From an uncultured Erysipelotrichaceae bacterium (GTDB lineage Bacteria; Bacillota_I; Bacilli_A; RFN20; CAG-826): DNA of 64,000 nucleotides. The translations under genes were made by a program, and so were the position numbers. The notes beneath the pieces were generated by a model. It did not search any database. It was given only the letters and a program-made list of their open reading frames with translations, and had not been told where the DNA came from. Of the stretch, positions 17,001 through 26,407 are shown piece by piece. Location of the stretch: NCBI GenBank assembly GCA_902802905.1, contig CADCNT010000007.1:1-64000 (forward strand). Direction: 5' to 3'. Position 1 is the stretch's first letter, and each line of letters starts with the position of its first letter.

Positions 17001-18392
17001 GGATGTTATTTAGAAGGATATCTTGAACTCGAAAGCTTAGATAACAAATATGACTTATCCATGCCTTGGATGGGATTCTATGGAAATATCGAAGGTAAAG
17101 AAAATTCAAGTTATGAAGATTGTCCAGTCGTGGAACCATTCAGCTTTGAAAAAGACAGTACTAAAGTTTATCCAAGTGATTTAGTCAATGACTTATCCAA
17201 ATCTTTATTAGGTAAAACTAATGTCGACTTCGGTAGTGAATGGATTACCACATATATTGAACAAGGTAAAACCTTCAATTCTGATAAGATTTTAATGAAT
17301 GATGAAAGCTTGTCTCACTTATGTGAAAGTAACTCAAATTACCACTTAGTGGGAACTGATTTAGAAGGTAATCGTTATGGTGACGCTAAAAACAACATTT
17401 ATGTTGGTAGCCCACATTCAAGTAACACAATGATTATTCAACAATTCGTTTTGAGATCATGTGCAGATAACTATTTCACCATTACAAACGAAAAAGGAAA
17501 AATGGTCTATAAAGACGCATTGCAAGATATGCTCTTTGGAGACACACTAAATAAATGGACTCTTTATAAGTCCATGGTTGATGATTCCTATTTAGGTGGA
17601 GGCTATGTCGCTCATAGAGCGTTTGCGGTTATTCCTCTATATGATGGTAACGGTCAAGCGTTTGCAAGCGGTAATTACACAATTACATTTAATTATTTAT
17701 TAGCCGCTACTGGAACATGGGTTTCTAAGGCCTACAACATGATTATCGATAGTGATACTCCAACAGTGAAGAATATTGTCGAACAAGGCGATAATATTAG
17801 AATTAACATTACCGAAAGCAACTTAGCTGATTTATATGTTGGTTCTTCTAGCTTCACAAACAGAATGAAATACGATAGCAAGAGCAAACAATTCTATGTC
17901 GAATTAAGCAAAGTTGAAGCTATTGAAATCATGAACGAAAATCTCAATCGTGAGAATCAAACTGGTCGTTTATTTGTCGGTATGTACGATAAAGCATACG
18001 GATATACAGGCGCAATTATTAAATTTAATAATAAAGATAAAGACGCCGCTAAACATTACGGTCCAGAGTTTGTTCAAAAACATCGCTTTATTCCACTCTT
18101 TAACAATTACACAATTGTTGAACACTACGAATTTGATGGCGGTGTTGACATTGAAGACTTAGGAGAAGTCATTAACTTCTTCGAACTTGACGCTAAAGGA
18201 ACTCCAACTAAAATTGAAAATGTTCCAAATGATGTCAAAGTCACTAGATTCCCATCAAAAGGTGGATCTAGCTCAGGTTGTGGAGGAAATATTGTCACTA
18301 CAAGTGTGACACTCTCAACATTAGCGGGTGTATTAGCAATTAGCTTATTCATCGCTAAGAAAAGAAAAAGAAACGGAGGACAAGAACAATGA
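14043..18392 (+). CDS. cell-envelope S8 (subtilisin-like) protease, membrane anchored
   Basis: This is a 1449-residue secreted protease. The start at 14043 follows AAAGGAGGT; the in-frame ATG at 14004 lacks one. A signal peptide covers about residues 1-25. The catalytic triad is visible: D164 in VIAILDNEF, H297 in YHGSHVASIAAGN and S661 in LSGTSMSAPNYAG. The long gap between His and Ser holds a PA-like insert (GSISFSEKYKIAQGKGAVAMVIIN), as in lactocepin/C5a-peptidase type enzymes. A large C-terminal region of beta-rich domains follows. The end has SSSGCGGN, one hydrophobic span and the basic tail KKRKRNGG: a membrane anchor, with no LPXTG. It overlaps the oligopeptide-binding gene by four bases (ATGA), so protease and peptide binder are made together. 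Confidence 0.93.
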   Translation: MIKATMLAALIAGAAMSANVAANSHSQTSYVKPLDTEIIVEVDRSLDSLTQDGIKNTQNAIRNRIKNYVTPHVKDICSFNVLNNAFAVAVNGDYVDQIRNLPGVKSVTINSLHWAQTPESDDGAVYIRGANDGIYDESQNVSALTMEKPNNTNDGEGTVIAILDNEFYLRARHKEGNEVVASWNHETFDDLDSSVVKRFDFVTNQTAGASAEDVAASKAAYLEMIKDTHAYTYDSDYDKVADKETVITDTMLGDEGSLYYSSKVPFYFDYGGEKEIHSDYASQDFDVSSEITYHGSHVASIAAGNAANYKGIAPKAQLVLMKVFTNFKPNKVEEAVGLQSSTGAYDIPILRALEDCVTLGVDGINMSLGSNLNDFDQESITSKTLKTLAQSGILTAVSAGNSGKSAYGFAGGYGNWTFESQETGILSSYTNIVETMDVASGQPIRKFYENAFKLGEHYIEFDDQIVNREGWPDDYDVEHKMIEVFQDEEGHPLERQWVYIPGFGNSSDYGSLDLQNKIAVVNRGSISFSEKYKIAQGKGAVAMVIINNDPTASSFNFRCSFGDDQPEIPVALVLYSDIDKFGTPGVVSESNKFSLVNKKVLDNLRAYTLSTFSSDGATFDLQLKPEITAPGENIRGAVPPQKKEHREESPLSTYEYLSGTSMSAPNYAGAQSVLLSKVSKDVFSKASPTADDLKKVSDFRDTVNMRMMSTARVMSDYDYDPETYYNSGTSETKEYRYTSPRIQGAGMVNLDAAYNTDVYLEGFSADGRTGSKKSKIELRNSDLINNGTIKLSFIGHNESNEKRSFKAKIVVMRPAVDHTTDIVTKQYNNLGDVDSIANFPGVTYYRAGWVFNPETGKSEFSNHIESKSQLSFAHNDVYKVIKEIKYWATPEACAQAHPTEDKDTWDETLGLTPIPVGRYYNAGDDKIANWLPLPDHPYQSVQDTLICEKEYAGTIEIPANSSKTFNLDEVTLTTEQKAAISEYFDYGCYLEGYLELESLDNKYDLSMPWMGFYGNIEGKENSSYEDCPVVEPFSFEKDSTKVYPSDLVNDLSKSLLGKTNVDFGSEWITTYIEQGKTFNSDKILMNDESLSHLCESNSNYHLVGTDLEGNRYGDAKNNIYVGSPHSSNTMIIQQFVLRSCADNYFTITNEKGKMVYKDALQDMLFGDTLNKWTLYKSMVDDSYLGGGYVAHRAFAVIPLYDGNGQAFASGNYTITFNYLLAATGTWVSKAYNMIIDSDTPTVKNIVEQGDNIRINITESNLADLYVGSSSFTNRMKYDSKSKQFYVELSKVEAIEIMNENLNRENQTGRLFVGMYDKAYGYTGAIIKFNNKDKDAAKHYGPEFVQKHRFIPLFNNYTIVEHYEFDGGVDIEDLGEVINFFELDAKGTPTKIENVPNDVKVTRFPSKGGSSSGCGGNIVTTSVTLSTLAGVLAISLFIAKKRKRNGGQEQ

Positions 18393-21300
18393 GAAAAGGA
18401 TTTAAATCATTTGTATTCTTAACATCTCTAGCTACTGCTGCATCATTTACAATTACTGCTTGTAATTCTGGTGCTCCAGCAGTCACAGTTGAATATTCTT
18501 TCAACGTGTCGACAAAAGTCAAAGGCGCTGTTTATCTCGGAACCGATGAACAAATTCAAGTTAGTGAAACTAAAGATAAACACGATAAAACAGTTAGAGA
18601 TTTCCAATTCTACTTATTAGAAGATTCTGATTCCCAATACTTAACCGTTAGTTCTACAGGTGTAATCCATCCAGTAAGTGTAACTCCTAAAGAAGGAGAC
18701 ATTATTGAAGAAGATGGAGAACCAGTAGAAGTCGAAGAAGACTATGAAGTCGGTATTGGTGTTTATGAATCTCAATCTGAAATTTTTAGATCTTTATATG
18801 TCAAAGTTGTTGAAAAATATGAAGAAGCCAACGGCGGATATAACTTCTCAAGTGCTACTTGGAAGCAAAGATCTGAAGTTCTCGGTAAATTAGAAGAATT
18901 CGCTATGAGTAACTTCTTAACCGGTATTTCCTTATTTGAAAATGGTGGTTATGTAAGATATTCATCTCGTGTTCATTTACCTACTCAAAACTATATTTCT
19001 GGTTATGGATTTGGTTTATTAAGTGAAGGTCATTTACATGAATCTTCTTGGTTACCAAACGTCACGGAAGATAAAGATTATTTACGTACTGCTTCAAGTT
19101 CTGACCCATTAGACATTAATGCTTGGATGGCAACTGACGCTCAAGTTGGAGATTTAAACGGTTACATTTCTACTTCATATTGGGGCACAAAGATTCATCC
19201 AACCGATTCTTCTAAATATGTTTGGTATCCAGTTTTAGCACAGGATGATTGTCCAGATCCAATCGCTGTTGCTGTTGACGATCTCGGTGTTGAACATGAA
19301 TTAAAAACAAAAGCCGATTTTGAAGAATATGAAAAAACTATCTTCAAAACTTGGAGATTATATGTCAAGACTGATGAAATTACATATAATGCTGCAGAAG
19401 GCGCATCCAATGCAATTAAAACTTTAATTGAAGGCGATAGCGATCCAGATACCGCACCTTCAAGAACTGTTTCTATTGATGACTATGAATTTGCATTTAA
19501 GCTCTTATTAACAGGTGCTACTAAATTAAAAAGAGGTACTGAATTAGCTTCTGATACTTCTCATGGTTTTAAAGGTGCTTATTCCTATAACATTAGAACA
19601 GAAAACTATTCTTCTGATTCTAATACCTTAACTACAGATGATCTTGATGAAATTGATACCACTTGGGAATCCATGAAAGCCAGTGGCGACCTCGGTATTA
19701 AAACTTCAAAAGATCTATTTAGAAGCTATAACCAAACAACAGGTAAATATGAAGTTGATAATGCAGCATATAACGCCTGGAAAACTGGTGGTCATAAAGA
19801 TTACATTCAATTTGAATTTATTAATCCAATAGACCAATTTAACGCAAAATACACTTTATCATCTAACTTATATTCACCAATGCCAAGAGACTTTATTAGC
19901 AAAATTGGTGGAAGTGTTAAAGATGATGAAGGCGGAACTGTTGCTGATGCCAACTGGATTAAAGGCGCGACTAACTTTGGTCGTTTTGCCGGAACATCTA
20001 TTGCTGATAGAGTTATCTGCCTAGGTCCTTATCACTTAGATTATTGGACCAAAGGTCAAGAAACCGCGTTTAAACGTAGTGAAAACTGGTTTGAATGTGA
20101 TACAGAAGCTCACCGTACTGGGAGATATCAAATTCCTGGTGTTCATATCCAAATTATTGAAAAAACAACCGAAGAAATTGATGGAATTTACATGGAGTTC
20201 TTACAAGGCAAATTAGACTCCACAGGTATTCCTTCTAACCATATGAGTGAACTTTTAGGTACTGATAAAAAAACAAGAGGTGACTCTACATTTAAACTTA
20301 ATGTCAATTCTTGTGATCAAGCTAGATGGAATGAGCTATTTGGTACTAATGGTAAGATTGTGAAACAATCAGACGATCAATATAAAGTTAAATCATTTAT
20401 GTCTAACTTAAACTTCCTGAATGGTTTATTCTGGTCAATCAATAGACCTGCATTCGCTGAAAAGCGTGGTGTGAGTCCTTCATATAACTATTTTGCTGAT
20501 TCTTATATGATTAGTCCTGATGAAGGTAAATCTTATAACAGCACTTTAGCGCATGAAGAAGCAGTCACAAAATTTGGTATCGACATCAGTAAAGATGACT
20601 ATGGTTATAACTATTCTAAAGCTGTCAAATACTTTAGACTTGCTGTCAGCGAATTAGTCAAAGAAGGAAAAATTAAATATGGTCCTTCTGCTGACGAACC
20701 AACAATCCTTAATTTAGACATTCAATGGATGTATCCATCTGATAAATCTGAATACGGACAAGACATTGGCGAAAACTTTGAATCAGCATTTAATAATGAA
20801 GCTGTTTGTGGTGGGCTTATTAAATTAAAAGTCAATCATAACGCTGACCAAGTTTGGACCGATGTTTACTATAACCACTTAATGGTTGGTAAATTCGACT
20901 TAGGCTTTGGTGCTATTTCCGGTAACAGCTTAAACCCACTTAACTTCATGGAAGTTTTAAGAAGTGATAATTCCTCAGGATTTACTCTTAACTGGGGTGC
21001 TGACACAAGCAAGTTTGATGAAAAACATCCAATTAACTATGGCACAACCAAAGAAAATACTAGAGAATGGTCATTTGACTCTTTATGGGCCGCTGCTGAC
21101 CACGGTTCTGTTGTTAGAGCTGGTTTAGAAACTAAATTGGTCTCTACTGGTTATGTTGATAAAACAACAGACTTAGAAGGCAACGATACAAGTGATTTCC
21201 GTAATGGTGCAATCATTACTGTGCCATTTAGTTTTGTTGAAAAAACTGATACCGCTTTCTTCAGAGTTGAAAGAATTCAAATTTATTTAGTTGGTGCTGG

Positions 21301-21709
21301 ACAATATGCTATTACAAAAGAACACATCAAACTTCTTAATGGCCAAGGTGAAGAAATCACCAACGAAGATGAAGAAGTGGTTGCTTATATTCAATTAGAG
21401 ATTACTGCTGATATGGCTCGTGAGATTAATGCTCAAATCTATAAAGGTAGAAAATACGCTAAAGAAGTAGCAAAACTTTATGATAAAGATGGTAAACCAT
21501 TATATCCAGATTCCGACCAAAAGAAGGATGATTATGAGCATAAATTCACTTTAGATAATTACTATTCTCTTCGTACAAAGGCTGGCTTATGGATGATTGA
21601 TGTCTATTACAGCGTGCACATTGCTGGTTCTGAAGAAACAGAAAGTGTCTATTCTGTTCTTAAGAATGATTCTGATGATCCTACAGCCAATCGTTTAGCA
21701 AGAATCTAA
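18389..21709 (+). CDS. oligopeptide ABC transporter substrate-binding lipoprotein (OppA-like, double size)
   Basis: This 1106-residue lipoprotein (signal MRKGFKSFVFLTSLATAASF, lipobox ITAC) belongs to the SBP family 5. Family-type stretches are 'TVSIDDYEFAFKLLLT', NWFECDTEAHRTGRYQIPGVHIQII, 'GLFWSINRPAFAEKRG' and SKAVKYFRLAVSELVKEG. OppA proteins are usually about 550 residues, so extra domains are present: an Ig/BIG-like N-terminal part (residues 30-150) and long insertions. It would bind peptides outside the membrane and pass them to the OppBC channel encoded at 23152-26407. Translation is coupled to the S8 protease (ATGA overlap; GGAGG upstream). Confidence 0.85.
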   Translation: MRKGFKSFVFLTSLATAASFTITACNSGAPAVTVEYSFNVSTKVKGAVYLGTDEQIQVSETKDKHDKTVRDFQFYLLEDSDSQYLTVSSTGVIHPVSVTPKEGDIIEEDGEPVEVEEDYEVGIGVYESQSEIFRSLYVKVVEKYEEANGGYNFSSATWKQRSEVLGKLEEFAMSNFLTGISLFENGGYVRYSSRVHLPTQNYISGYGFGLLSEGHLHESSWLPNVTEDKDYLRTASSSDPLDINAWMATDAQVGDLNGYISTSYWGTKIHPTDSSKYVWYPVLAQDDCPDPIAVAVDDLGVEHELKTKADFEEYEKTIFKTWRLYVKTDEITYNAAEGASNAIKTLIEGDSDPDTAPSRTVSIDDYEFAFKLLLTGATKLKRGTELASDTSHGFKGAYSYNIRTENYSSDSNTLTTDDLDEIDTTWESMKASGDLGIKTSKDLFRSYNQTTGKYEVDNAAYNAWKTGGHKDYIQFEFINPIDQFNAKYTLSSNLYSPMPRDFISKIGGSVKDDEGGTVADANWIKGATNFGRFAGTSIADRVICLGPYHLDYWTKGQETAFKRSENWFECDTEAHRTGRYQIPGVHIQIIEKTTEEIDGIYMEFLQGKLDSTGIPSNHMSELLGTDKKTRGDSTFKLNVNSCDQARWNELFGTNGKIVKQSDDQYKVKSFMSNLNFLNGLFWSINRPAFAEKRGVSPSYNYFADSYMISPDEGKSYNSTLAHEEAVTKFGIDISKDDYGYNYSKAVKYFRLAVSELVKEGKIKYGPSADEPTILNLDIQWMYPSDKSEYGQDIGENFESAFNNEAVCGGLIKLKVNHNADQVWTDVYYNHLMVGKFDLGFGAISGNSLNPLNFMEVLRSDNSSGFTLNWGADTSKFDEKHPINYGTTKENTREWSFDSLWAAADHGSVVRAGLETKLVSTGYVDKTTDLEGNDTSDFRNGAIITVPFSFVEKTDTAFFRVERIQIYLVGAGQYAITKEHIKLLNGQGEEITNEDEEVVAYIQLEITADMAREINAQIYKGRKYAKEVAKLYDKDGKPLYPDSDQKKDDYEHKFTLDNYYSLRTKAGLWMIDVYYSVHIAGSEETESVYSVLKNDSDDPTANRLARI

Positions 21710-21722
21710 GGAGGACAAAACA

Positions 21723-22934
21723 ATGAAAAAATTTGCTTTATCCATCTTAGGATTAACTGCAATTATGTCTATTACTGGATGCGGTTCGACTAGTTCGAAC
21801 ACATCCGGTGCTAGCAGATATACCGCAGAAGCTCAAAGCATATTGCCTAATGTTCGAGCTATCTCTTTGAAAAAAGGTGATAGTTACGATGTTAGTGTTG
21901 CTATTAGACCTTATGCTGCTTATAGCACCAAATTGACATTTGAAAGTTCTGACTCTTCAATTGCTAGTGTTAATAATAAGGGCAAAGTAAGCGCGAAAGC
22001 ACCAGGTCATGCGACTGTTACCATTACAGCATCTAATTATGTAGATGATGTTAAGACTCCAGATTTACGTACTACTGTTGAAATCTATGTCTACAAAATG
22101 GGTTCTACAGCTGATAAGAAGTCTTTGCTCACACAAATGAAAACTTATCAGGAAGAGCATTGTGAATTACCTGACAACATCATTCTTTATGATTATCGTG
22201 TTTATGATTTGGTTCAAAATGGTAAATCACAAGACCGTACCGATGAAAGACAAATCTACGCTAACAGCAGATCCCGTGGATTAATGCACTATAACAGTGT
22301 GGAATGGGATGTCAATGTTACTGATGGCGGACAATCTGTCCAAGAATATGGCTACATTTGTCAAACCAAAGAAAGCTATGGTAGTTACATGTACCACTAT
22401 AGCGATAACGTGAAGAACGTGTTCTATATTGCCACCGAATTTAATAAAGGAAAAGTGTCTAGATTTGACACCATGAAAAGTATTCTTGATTGTTATTTCT
22501 CGGTGTCTAATGATTATTTCACCGGCTCATATGAAGATATTTTCTCAACTGATTGGTTTGATGATTTTAATTCTTATGCAAGATTGGTCAGTAAATTCGG
22601 CTCATATCGTAATAATGATGAATTCTGTATCTCATACACCTTATCTCAATCCTATTCTGGTGAATTTGATGAAGAAGATGAATGTAGATGGGCGACTCAA
22701 CTTCCTTGTGGAATTAAGTATAAAGCCAAAGAATCAATGACTTATACTTGGGTTAATGGTTATTTACGCAACATGATGTATTCTAGTGGCAAAACATTTG
22801 AAATGGATGGATTGCCATACGAATATAATGTGACCTTAAATCAATCATTTGTGATCGTTAATGATTTTGAAATCGTTTCTTATATTCCAGATGATTCTCA
22901 ATTCAATAACGTTGAATATTGGTACGACATCTAA
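21723..22934 (+). CDS. lipoprotein with a BIG2 Ig-like domain
   Basis: This 403-residue lipoprotein (MKKFALSILGLTAIMSITGC) has AAGGAGG before the ATG. Residues about 40-125 form a bacterial Ig-like domain of the BIG2 type (RAISLKKGDSYDVSVAIRPYAAYSTKLTFESSDSSIASVNNKGKVSAKAPGHATVTI, shown here only as landmarks TFESSDSSIASV and GHATVTI). The C-terminal 270 residues are tyrosine- and aspartate-rich and not recognised. It follows the OppA-like gene by 13 bases and ends the operon with a terminator. A surface accessory role for the protease-transporter system is inferred from position only. Confidence 0.75.
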   Translation: MKKFALSILGLTAIMSITGCGSTSSNTSGASRYTAEAQSILPNVRAISLKKGDSYDVSVAIRPYAAYSTKLTFESSDSSIASVNNKGKVSAKAPGHATVTITASNYVDDVKTPDLRTTVEIYVYKMGSTADKKSLLTQMKTYQEEHCELPDNIILYDYRVYDLVQNGKSQDRTDERQIYANSRSRGLMHYNSVEWDVNVTDGGQSVQEYGYICQTKESYGSYMYHYSDNVKNVFYIATEFNKGKVSRFDTMKSILDCYFSVSNDYFTGSYEDIFSTDWFDDFNSYARLVSKFGSYRNNDEFCISYTLSQSYSGEFDEEDECRWATQLPCGIKYKAKESMTYTWVNGYLRNMMYSSGKTFEMDGLPYEYNVTLNQSFVIVNDFEIVSYIPDDSQFNNVEYWYDI

Positions 22935-22952
22935 AAAATAAAAAAAATATTA

Positions 22953-22976
22953 GGGTGCGATTTATCGCATCCTTTT
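22953..22976 (+). terminator. terminator of the S8-SBP-BIG2 operon
   Basis: Eight-pair stem GGGTGCGA / TCGCATCC (one G-T) with loop TTTA, followed by TTTT, 18 bases after the stop. The remaining gap to 23151 is AT-rich and holds the oppB promoter. Confidence 0.8.
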
Positions 22977-23078
22977 ATTATGCTTTTTTATGTGTTTTTC
23001 AATACACAGGCCACTTATTTTTATTTTTTTCGCTAGTTTTAGTTCGTTTGACTAACATAAAACTACCTTTTCTTAAAC

Positions 23079-23107
23079 TTGCTATATTCATATAAGGGTT
23101 GTATAAT
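23079..23107 (+). promoter_or_regulatory. promoter of oppBCDF
   Basis: TTGCTA (23079-23084), a 17-base spacer and TATAAT (23102-23107), 44 bases before the oppB ATG. Confidence 0.7.
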
Positions 23108-23151
23108 CAACATACTTTGTTTATTAAACAAAAGAGAAAGGATGTAAATAA

Positions 23152-24195
23152 ATGCTGAAATATTCAATTAAAAGAATTATTCTCGCTCTCATCACAGCGT
23201 TTATTATTCTATCCTTGACCTTTATTTTAGTTAAATCTCTAGGAATTATTATTCCACCTGGCGCTCACGAAGGAACTAGACGTGCATTTTTTATTGACCA
23301 ATTAAACTTAGGTTATGTTGTGAGATTTTTTGAAGAACATAAAGAAATCGCTAAAAATCCTCTTGCGAAATTTACGCGCTCTGATGGAATTACTGAATAC
23401 TTCTATGAAACGCCAATCATGGTCCAATATGGAAACTGGTTACGTAATATTTTCACTAAATTTGACTGGGGTCTATCTTCAAAAATTGAACCAAACGCCC
23501 ATGCATTAAATATTATTGCTGAAAGATTACCAGTCTCTATGTATTTGAACATCGTTTCTGTCATAGTGTCTGTTCCTCTTGGAATTGGATTAGGTATTCT
23601 TGCTGGTTTAAAGAAAAATACTTGGATTGATCATTTAATCTCAACCCTTGTCATGATCTTTATTTCTATTCCATCATTCGTTGTTATTTCATTCTTGATA
23701 TATTTCTTAGCGTATCGGGCGCAGCTTTTGCCGTCAATGTGGCCAGTACCGTCTGATCCTATAAAAACAAAAATCTTAGCCTTTATCATTCCAGTGATTT
23801 CATTATCATTTGGTAGTGTTTGTGGTTATACAAGATTTGTTAGAGCAGAGCTTTGTGAAGTTATGTCTTCGGAATATTTGCTCCTTGCTAGAACCAAAGG
23901 CTTAACAAAGAATCAAGCAATTACCAGACACGCCTTAAAGAACGCATTTGTCCCTATCTTACCAAGCATTCTTGCGGAATTTATTGGTATTTTCGGTGGA
24001 TCAATGATTCTTGAAAAATTATACGGCATTCCAGGAATTGGAAATTTATATATCCGAGCAATTAGTGAAAAAGACTATAACGTGTTAATGGTCGATATGG
24101 CAATCTTTACCACTGTCGGCTTATTAGCAGGTATTATTTTAGACTTATCTTATGGATTTATTGATCCAAGAATCAGAATGGGGGAGAAGAGGTAA
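23152..24195 (+). CDS. oppB: OppB-like oligopeptide ABC transporter permease
   Basis: This 347-residue membrane permease has six spans. The N-terminal RIILALITAFIILSLTFIL is typical of OppB/DppB, the family block VVSVPLGIGLGILAGLKKNTWID follows, and the ATPase-contact (EAA) loop reads YLLLARTKGLTKNQAITRHALKNAFVPILP. It has the usual OppB length, with a somewhat long periplasmic-type loop after span one. GAAAGGAT precedes the ATG. It forms the channel with OppC, which starts two bases after this stop. Confidence 0.93.
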   Translation: MLKYSIKRIILALITAFIILSLTFILVKSLGIIIPPGAHEGTRRAFFIDQLNLGYVVRFFEEHKEIAKNPLAKFTRSDGITEYFYETPIMVQYGNWLRNIFTKFDWGLSSKIEPNAHALNIIAERLPVSMYLNIVSVIVSVPLGIGLGILAGLKKNTWIDHLISTLVMIFISIPSFVVISFLIYFLAYRAQLLPSMWPVPSDPIKTKILAFIIPVISLSFGSVCGYTRFVRAELCEVMSSEYLLLARTKGLTKNQAITRHALKNAFVPILPSILAEFIGIFGGSMILEKLYGIPGIGNLYIRAISEKDYNVLMVDMAIFTTVGLLAGIILDLSYGFIDPRIRMGEKR

Positions 24196-24196
24196 T

Positions 24197-26407
24197 ATGG
24201 CTAAAAAAGACAATGACTTTGATTTAGTAAATCTCCCAGTTGAAGCTCAAGATCCAGAAATTAAAGCTGAGGACTTTGAACTTAAACAAGCTGATGGATC
24301 AATTCATGAACAAAAGTTTCAAACTAAACCAACCACTTTCTTGAAAGACTCCTTAAAAAGATTTAAAAAAAATAAGAGCTCTGTGGTTGCTGCATATATT
24401 TTAGGGGCGCTAATTTTATTTTCCATTTTTGTTCCTATTTTTGATACGAACATTGTTGATAAAGCAAGTAATGAAGCCTATAACTACTTAGAACCTAAAC
24501 TTTTTGACACTGGAACTGGGTTCTGGGATGGTACTAAACACGTTGATAACTGCCCTGCTGATAAGGACGGTAATCCTGATCCTAATATATATAAGGAAAG
24601 TGGTATTACTAATAAAACCCAACCTGTAACAAAATACACTAACGATATCAATAAATATGCATATGATGGCTATTTACAAATTGGCTACTATGGTGGTTTT
24701 GGTATCAATGAGGCTTATATTGAATCTACTTCTTCTATAAATTTACCATCAGATACTTACTTTGAACTTGATTTGTCTAAAGTTACATTAACAGTTAGTA
24801 AATTCGATGTTGTTGATTTAGAAAAGCTAACTAATTATGAAGAAAATAGCGGCATCAAAATCGATGATTACACATTACCTGAAAACTTTGATTTAGGTTT
24901 AATTTCTGTAGAATTTGTTGAACCTACCTCTGAAGGTAACAATTCTGTTACTGTTATCGATCCTGCTATTGTTCATAATATCGGTGTTGATGGTGAAAGT
25001 GGAGAGCAACCTGTAGTTATCAACGACATTATCACTAATCATTTTGGTGCTGACCATAAATTTAAGGACTTCTATTTCAGATTTAAAATTAGCAAGGCAG
25101 ATGGCGAATCAACTTATGAGCATGTTTGTTCTTTGGTAAGAAATTTTGTTATTACTCCTACATTTGCTACTCAATCTGCTGATAATGCAAAAGTGGAAAA
25201 ATATTTCACCTCAGTTCGTCAAAAGAATGGTGTTTCTGGTATTTCTTTTATTGATGCGATGGAATTTGTCAGCCGACCAGACAAAATCACCGCTGGCGCT
25301 GGAACTATCACCAATTACGGATATTGGGGTGTTTATGGTAGCGAGAATAAAATCGTTAAAAGAGCATATATGGGCAAATCAAATTATGTCTCATTTGATT
25401 ATGATACCTATAGTGCCACTCTTGGTAAAAGAGTAATACCTGTTGATGATATACACTTAGAAAGATACAAGTCAAAAGGATGGATTAGTTTCACCATTAA
25501 GATTATTAAAAAAAGTGGAATATGGGTTGTTGACGAAGCAGCTTGGAACGCAGGCGGAGGATTTAAAATCCTAAATCCAAAACGTTCCCCTGTTTTAGAC
25601 GAAACCGAATTCACTCTTGAAAATATTATTGTTGACCAACAACCAGTTGGAAGTGATGTTTCTTATAGCATTGACGCAACTGTTATGTACTACAAGTATT
25701 TAGATGAAACTTTAACTGAGATGCCAAAATTCTTATTTGGAACCGATAAACTTGGCCGTGACATGTTCAAATATGTTTTTGATGGTCTTAAATGGTCGTT
25801 GTTACTAGGTTTAGCAACATTTATTGTTTGCTTCACCTTTGGTTTAATTTGGGGTTCTATTTCCGGATATTTTGGTGGCGCAGTCGACTTAGTGATGGAA
25901 CGTTTCACTGATATTTTAAGTGGTGTCCCATGGATTGTTATGATGACACTTATCATCTTAAAAGCGGGAACTAGTAATTTCGGTGTTTTTGTTCTAGCGT
26001 TATGTATGACTGGTTGGATCGGTACGGCAAGTACGACTAGAACGCAGTTCTATAGATTTAGAGGACGTGAATACGTTTTAGCCTCACGTACTTTAGGCGC
26101 AAGTGATGGCAGATTGATTGCTAAACACATCTTGCCTAACGCTTTAGGTACGATTATTACTGGTGCAGTCTTAATGATCCCAAGTGTTATCTTCTCAGAA
26201 GCAACATTATCTTACTTAAATTTAGGATTTAAAGACATGTCTTCTCTTGGTGTTATCTTATCCACCAATCAATCTGAATTAACTAATCACCCTTATCTAT
26301 TGATATTCCCTTCAGTTGTTATTGCGTTAATAATGATTTCCTTTAACTTGTTCGGTAACGGCTTAAGAGATGCGATAAACCCAAGCTTGAAAGGAGAAGA
26401 TGAATAA
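24197..26407 (+). CDS. oppC: OppC-like permease with a ~415-residue extracytoplasmic insertion
   Basis: This 736-residue protein is over twice the normal OppC (about 300). The start at 24197 is chosen for GAAGAGG just upstream; an in-frame ATG at 24152 lies within oppB. Residues 1-60 are cytoplasmic, span one is at 63-82 (VVAAYILGALILFSIFVPIF), then about residues 90-505 form a Tyr/Asp-rich soluble insert outside the membrane. The normal OppC core follows: 'FLFGTDKLGRDMFKYVFDGLKWSLLLG', five spans, and the EAA loop EYVLASRTLGASDGRLIAKHILPNALG. The insert sits where substrate meets the channel, so it may dock the enlarged SBP. It shares a base (TAATG) with oppD. Confidence 0.9.
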   Translation: MAKKDNDFDLVNLPVEAQDPEIKAEDFELKQADGSIHEQKFQTKPTTFLKDSLKRFKKNKSSVVAAYILGALILFSIFVPIFDTNIVDKASNEAYNYLEPKLFDTGTGFWDGTKHVDNCPADKDGNPDPNIYKESGITNKTQPVTKYTNDINKYAYDGYLQIGYYGGFGINEAYIESTSSINLPSDTYFELDLSKVTLTVSKFDVVDLEKLTNYEENSGIKIDDYTLPENFDLGLISVEFVEPTSEGNNSVTVIDPAIVHNIGVDGESGEQPVVINDIITNHFGADHKFKDFYFRFKISKADGESTYEHVCSLVRNFVITPTFATQSADNAKVEKYFTSVRQKNGVSGISFIDAMEFVSRPDKITAGAGTITNYGYWGVYGSENKIVKRAYMGKSNYVSFDYDTYSATLGKRVIPVDDIHLERYKSKGWISFTIKIIKKSGIWVVDEAAWNAGGGFKILNPKRSPVLDETEFTLENIIVDQQPVGSDVSYSIDATVMYYKYLDETLTEMPKFLFGTDKLGRDMFKYVFDGLKWSLLLGLATFIVCFTFGLIWGSISGYFGGAVDLVMERFTDILSGVPWIVMMTLIILKAGTSNFGVFVLALCMTGWIGTASTTRTQFYRFRGREYVLASRTLGASDGRLIAKHILPNALGTIITGAVLMIPSVIFSEATLSYLNLGFKDMSSLGVILSTNQSELTNHPYLLIFPSVVIALIMISFNLFGNGLRDAINPSLKGEDE

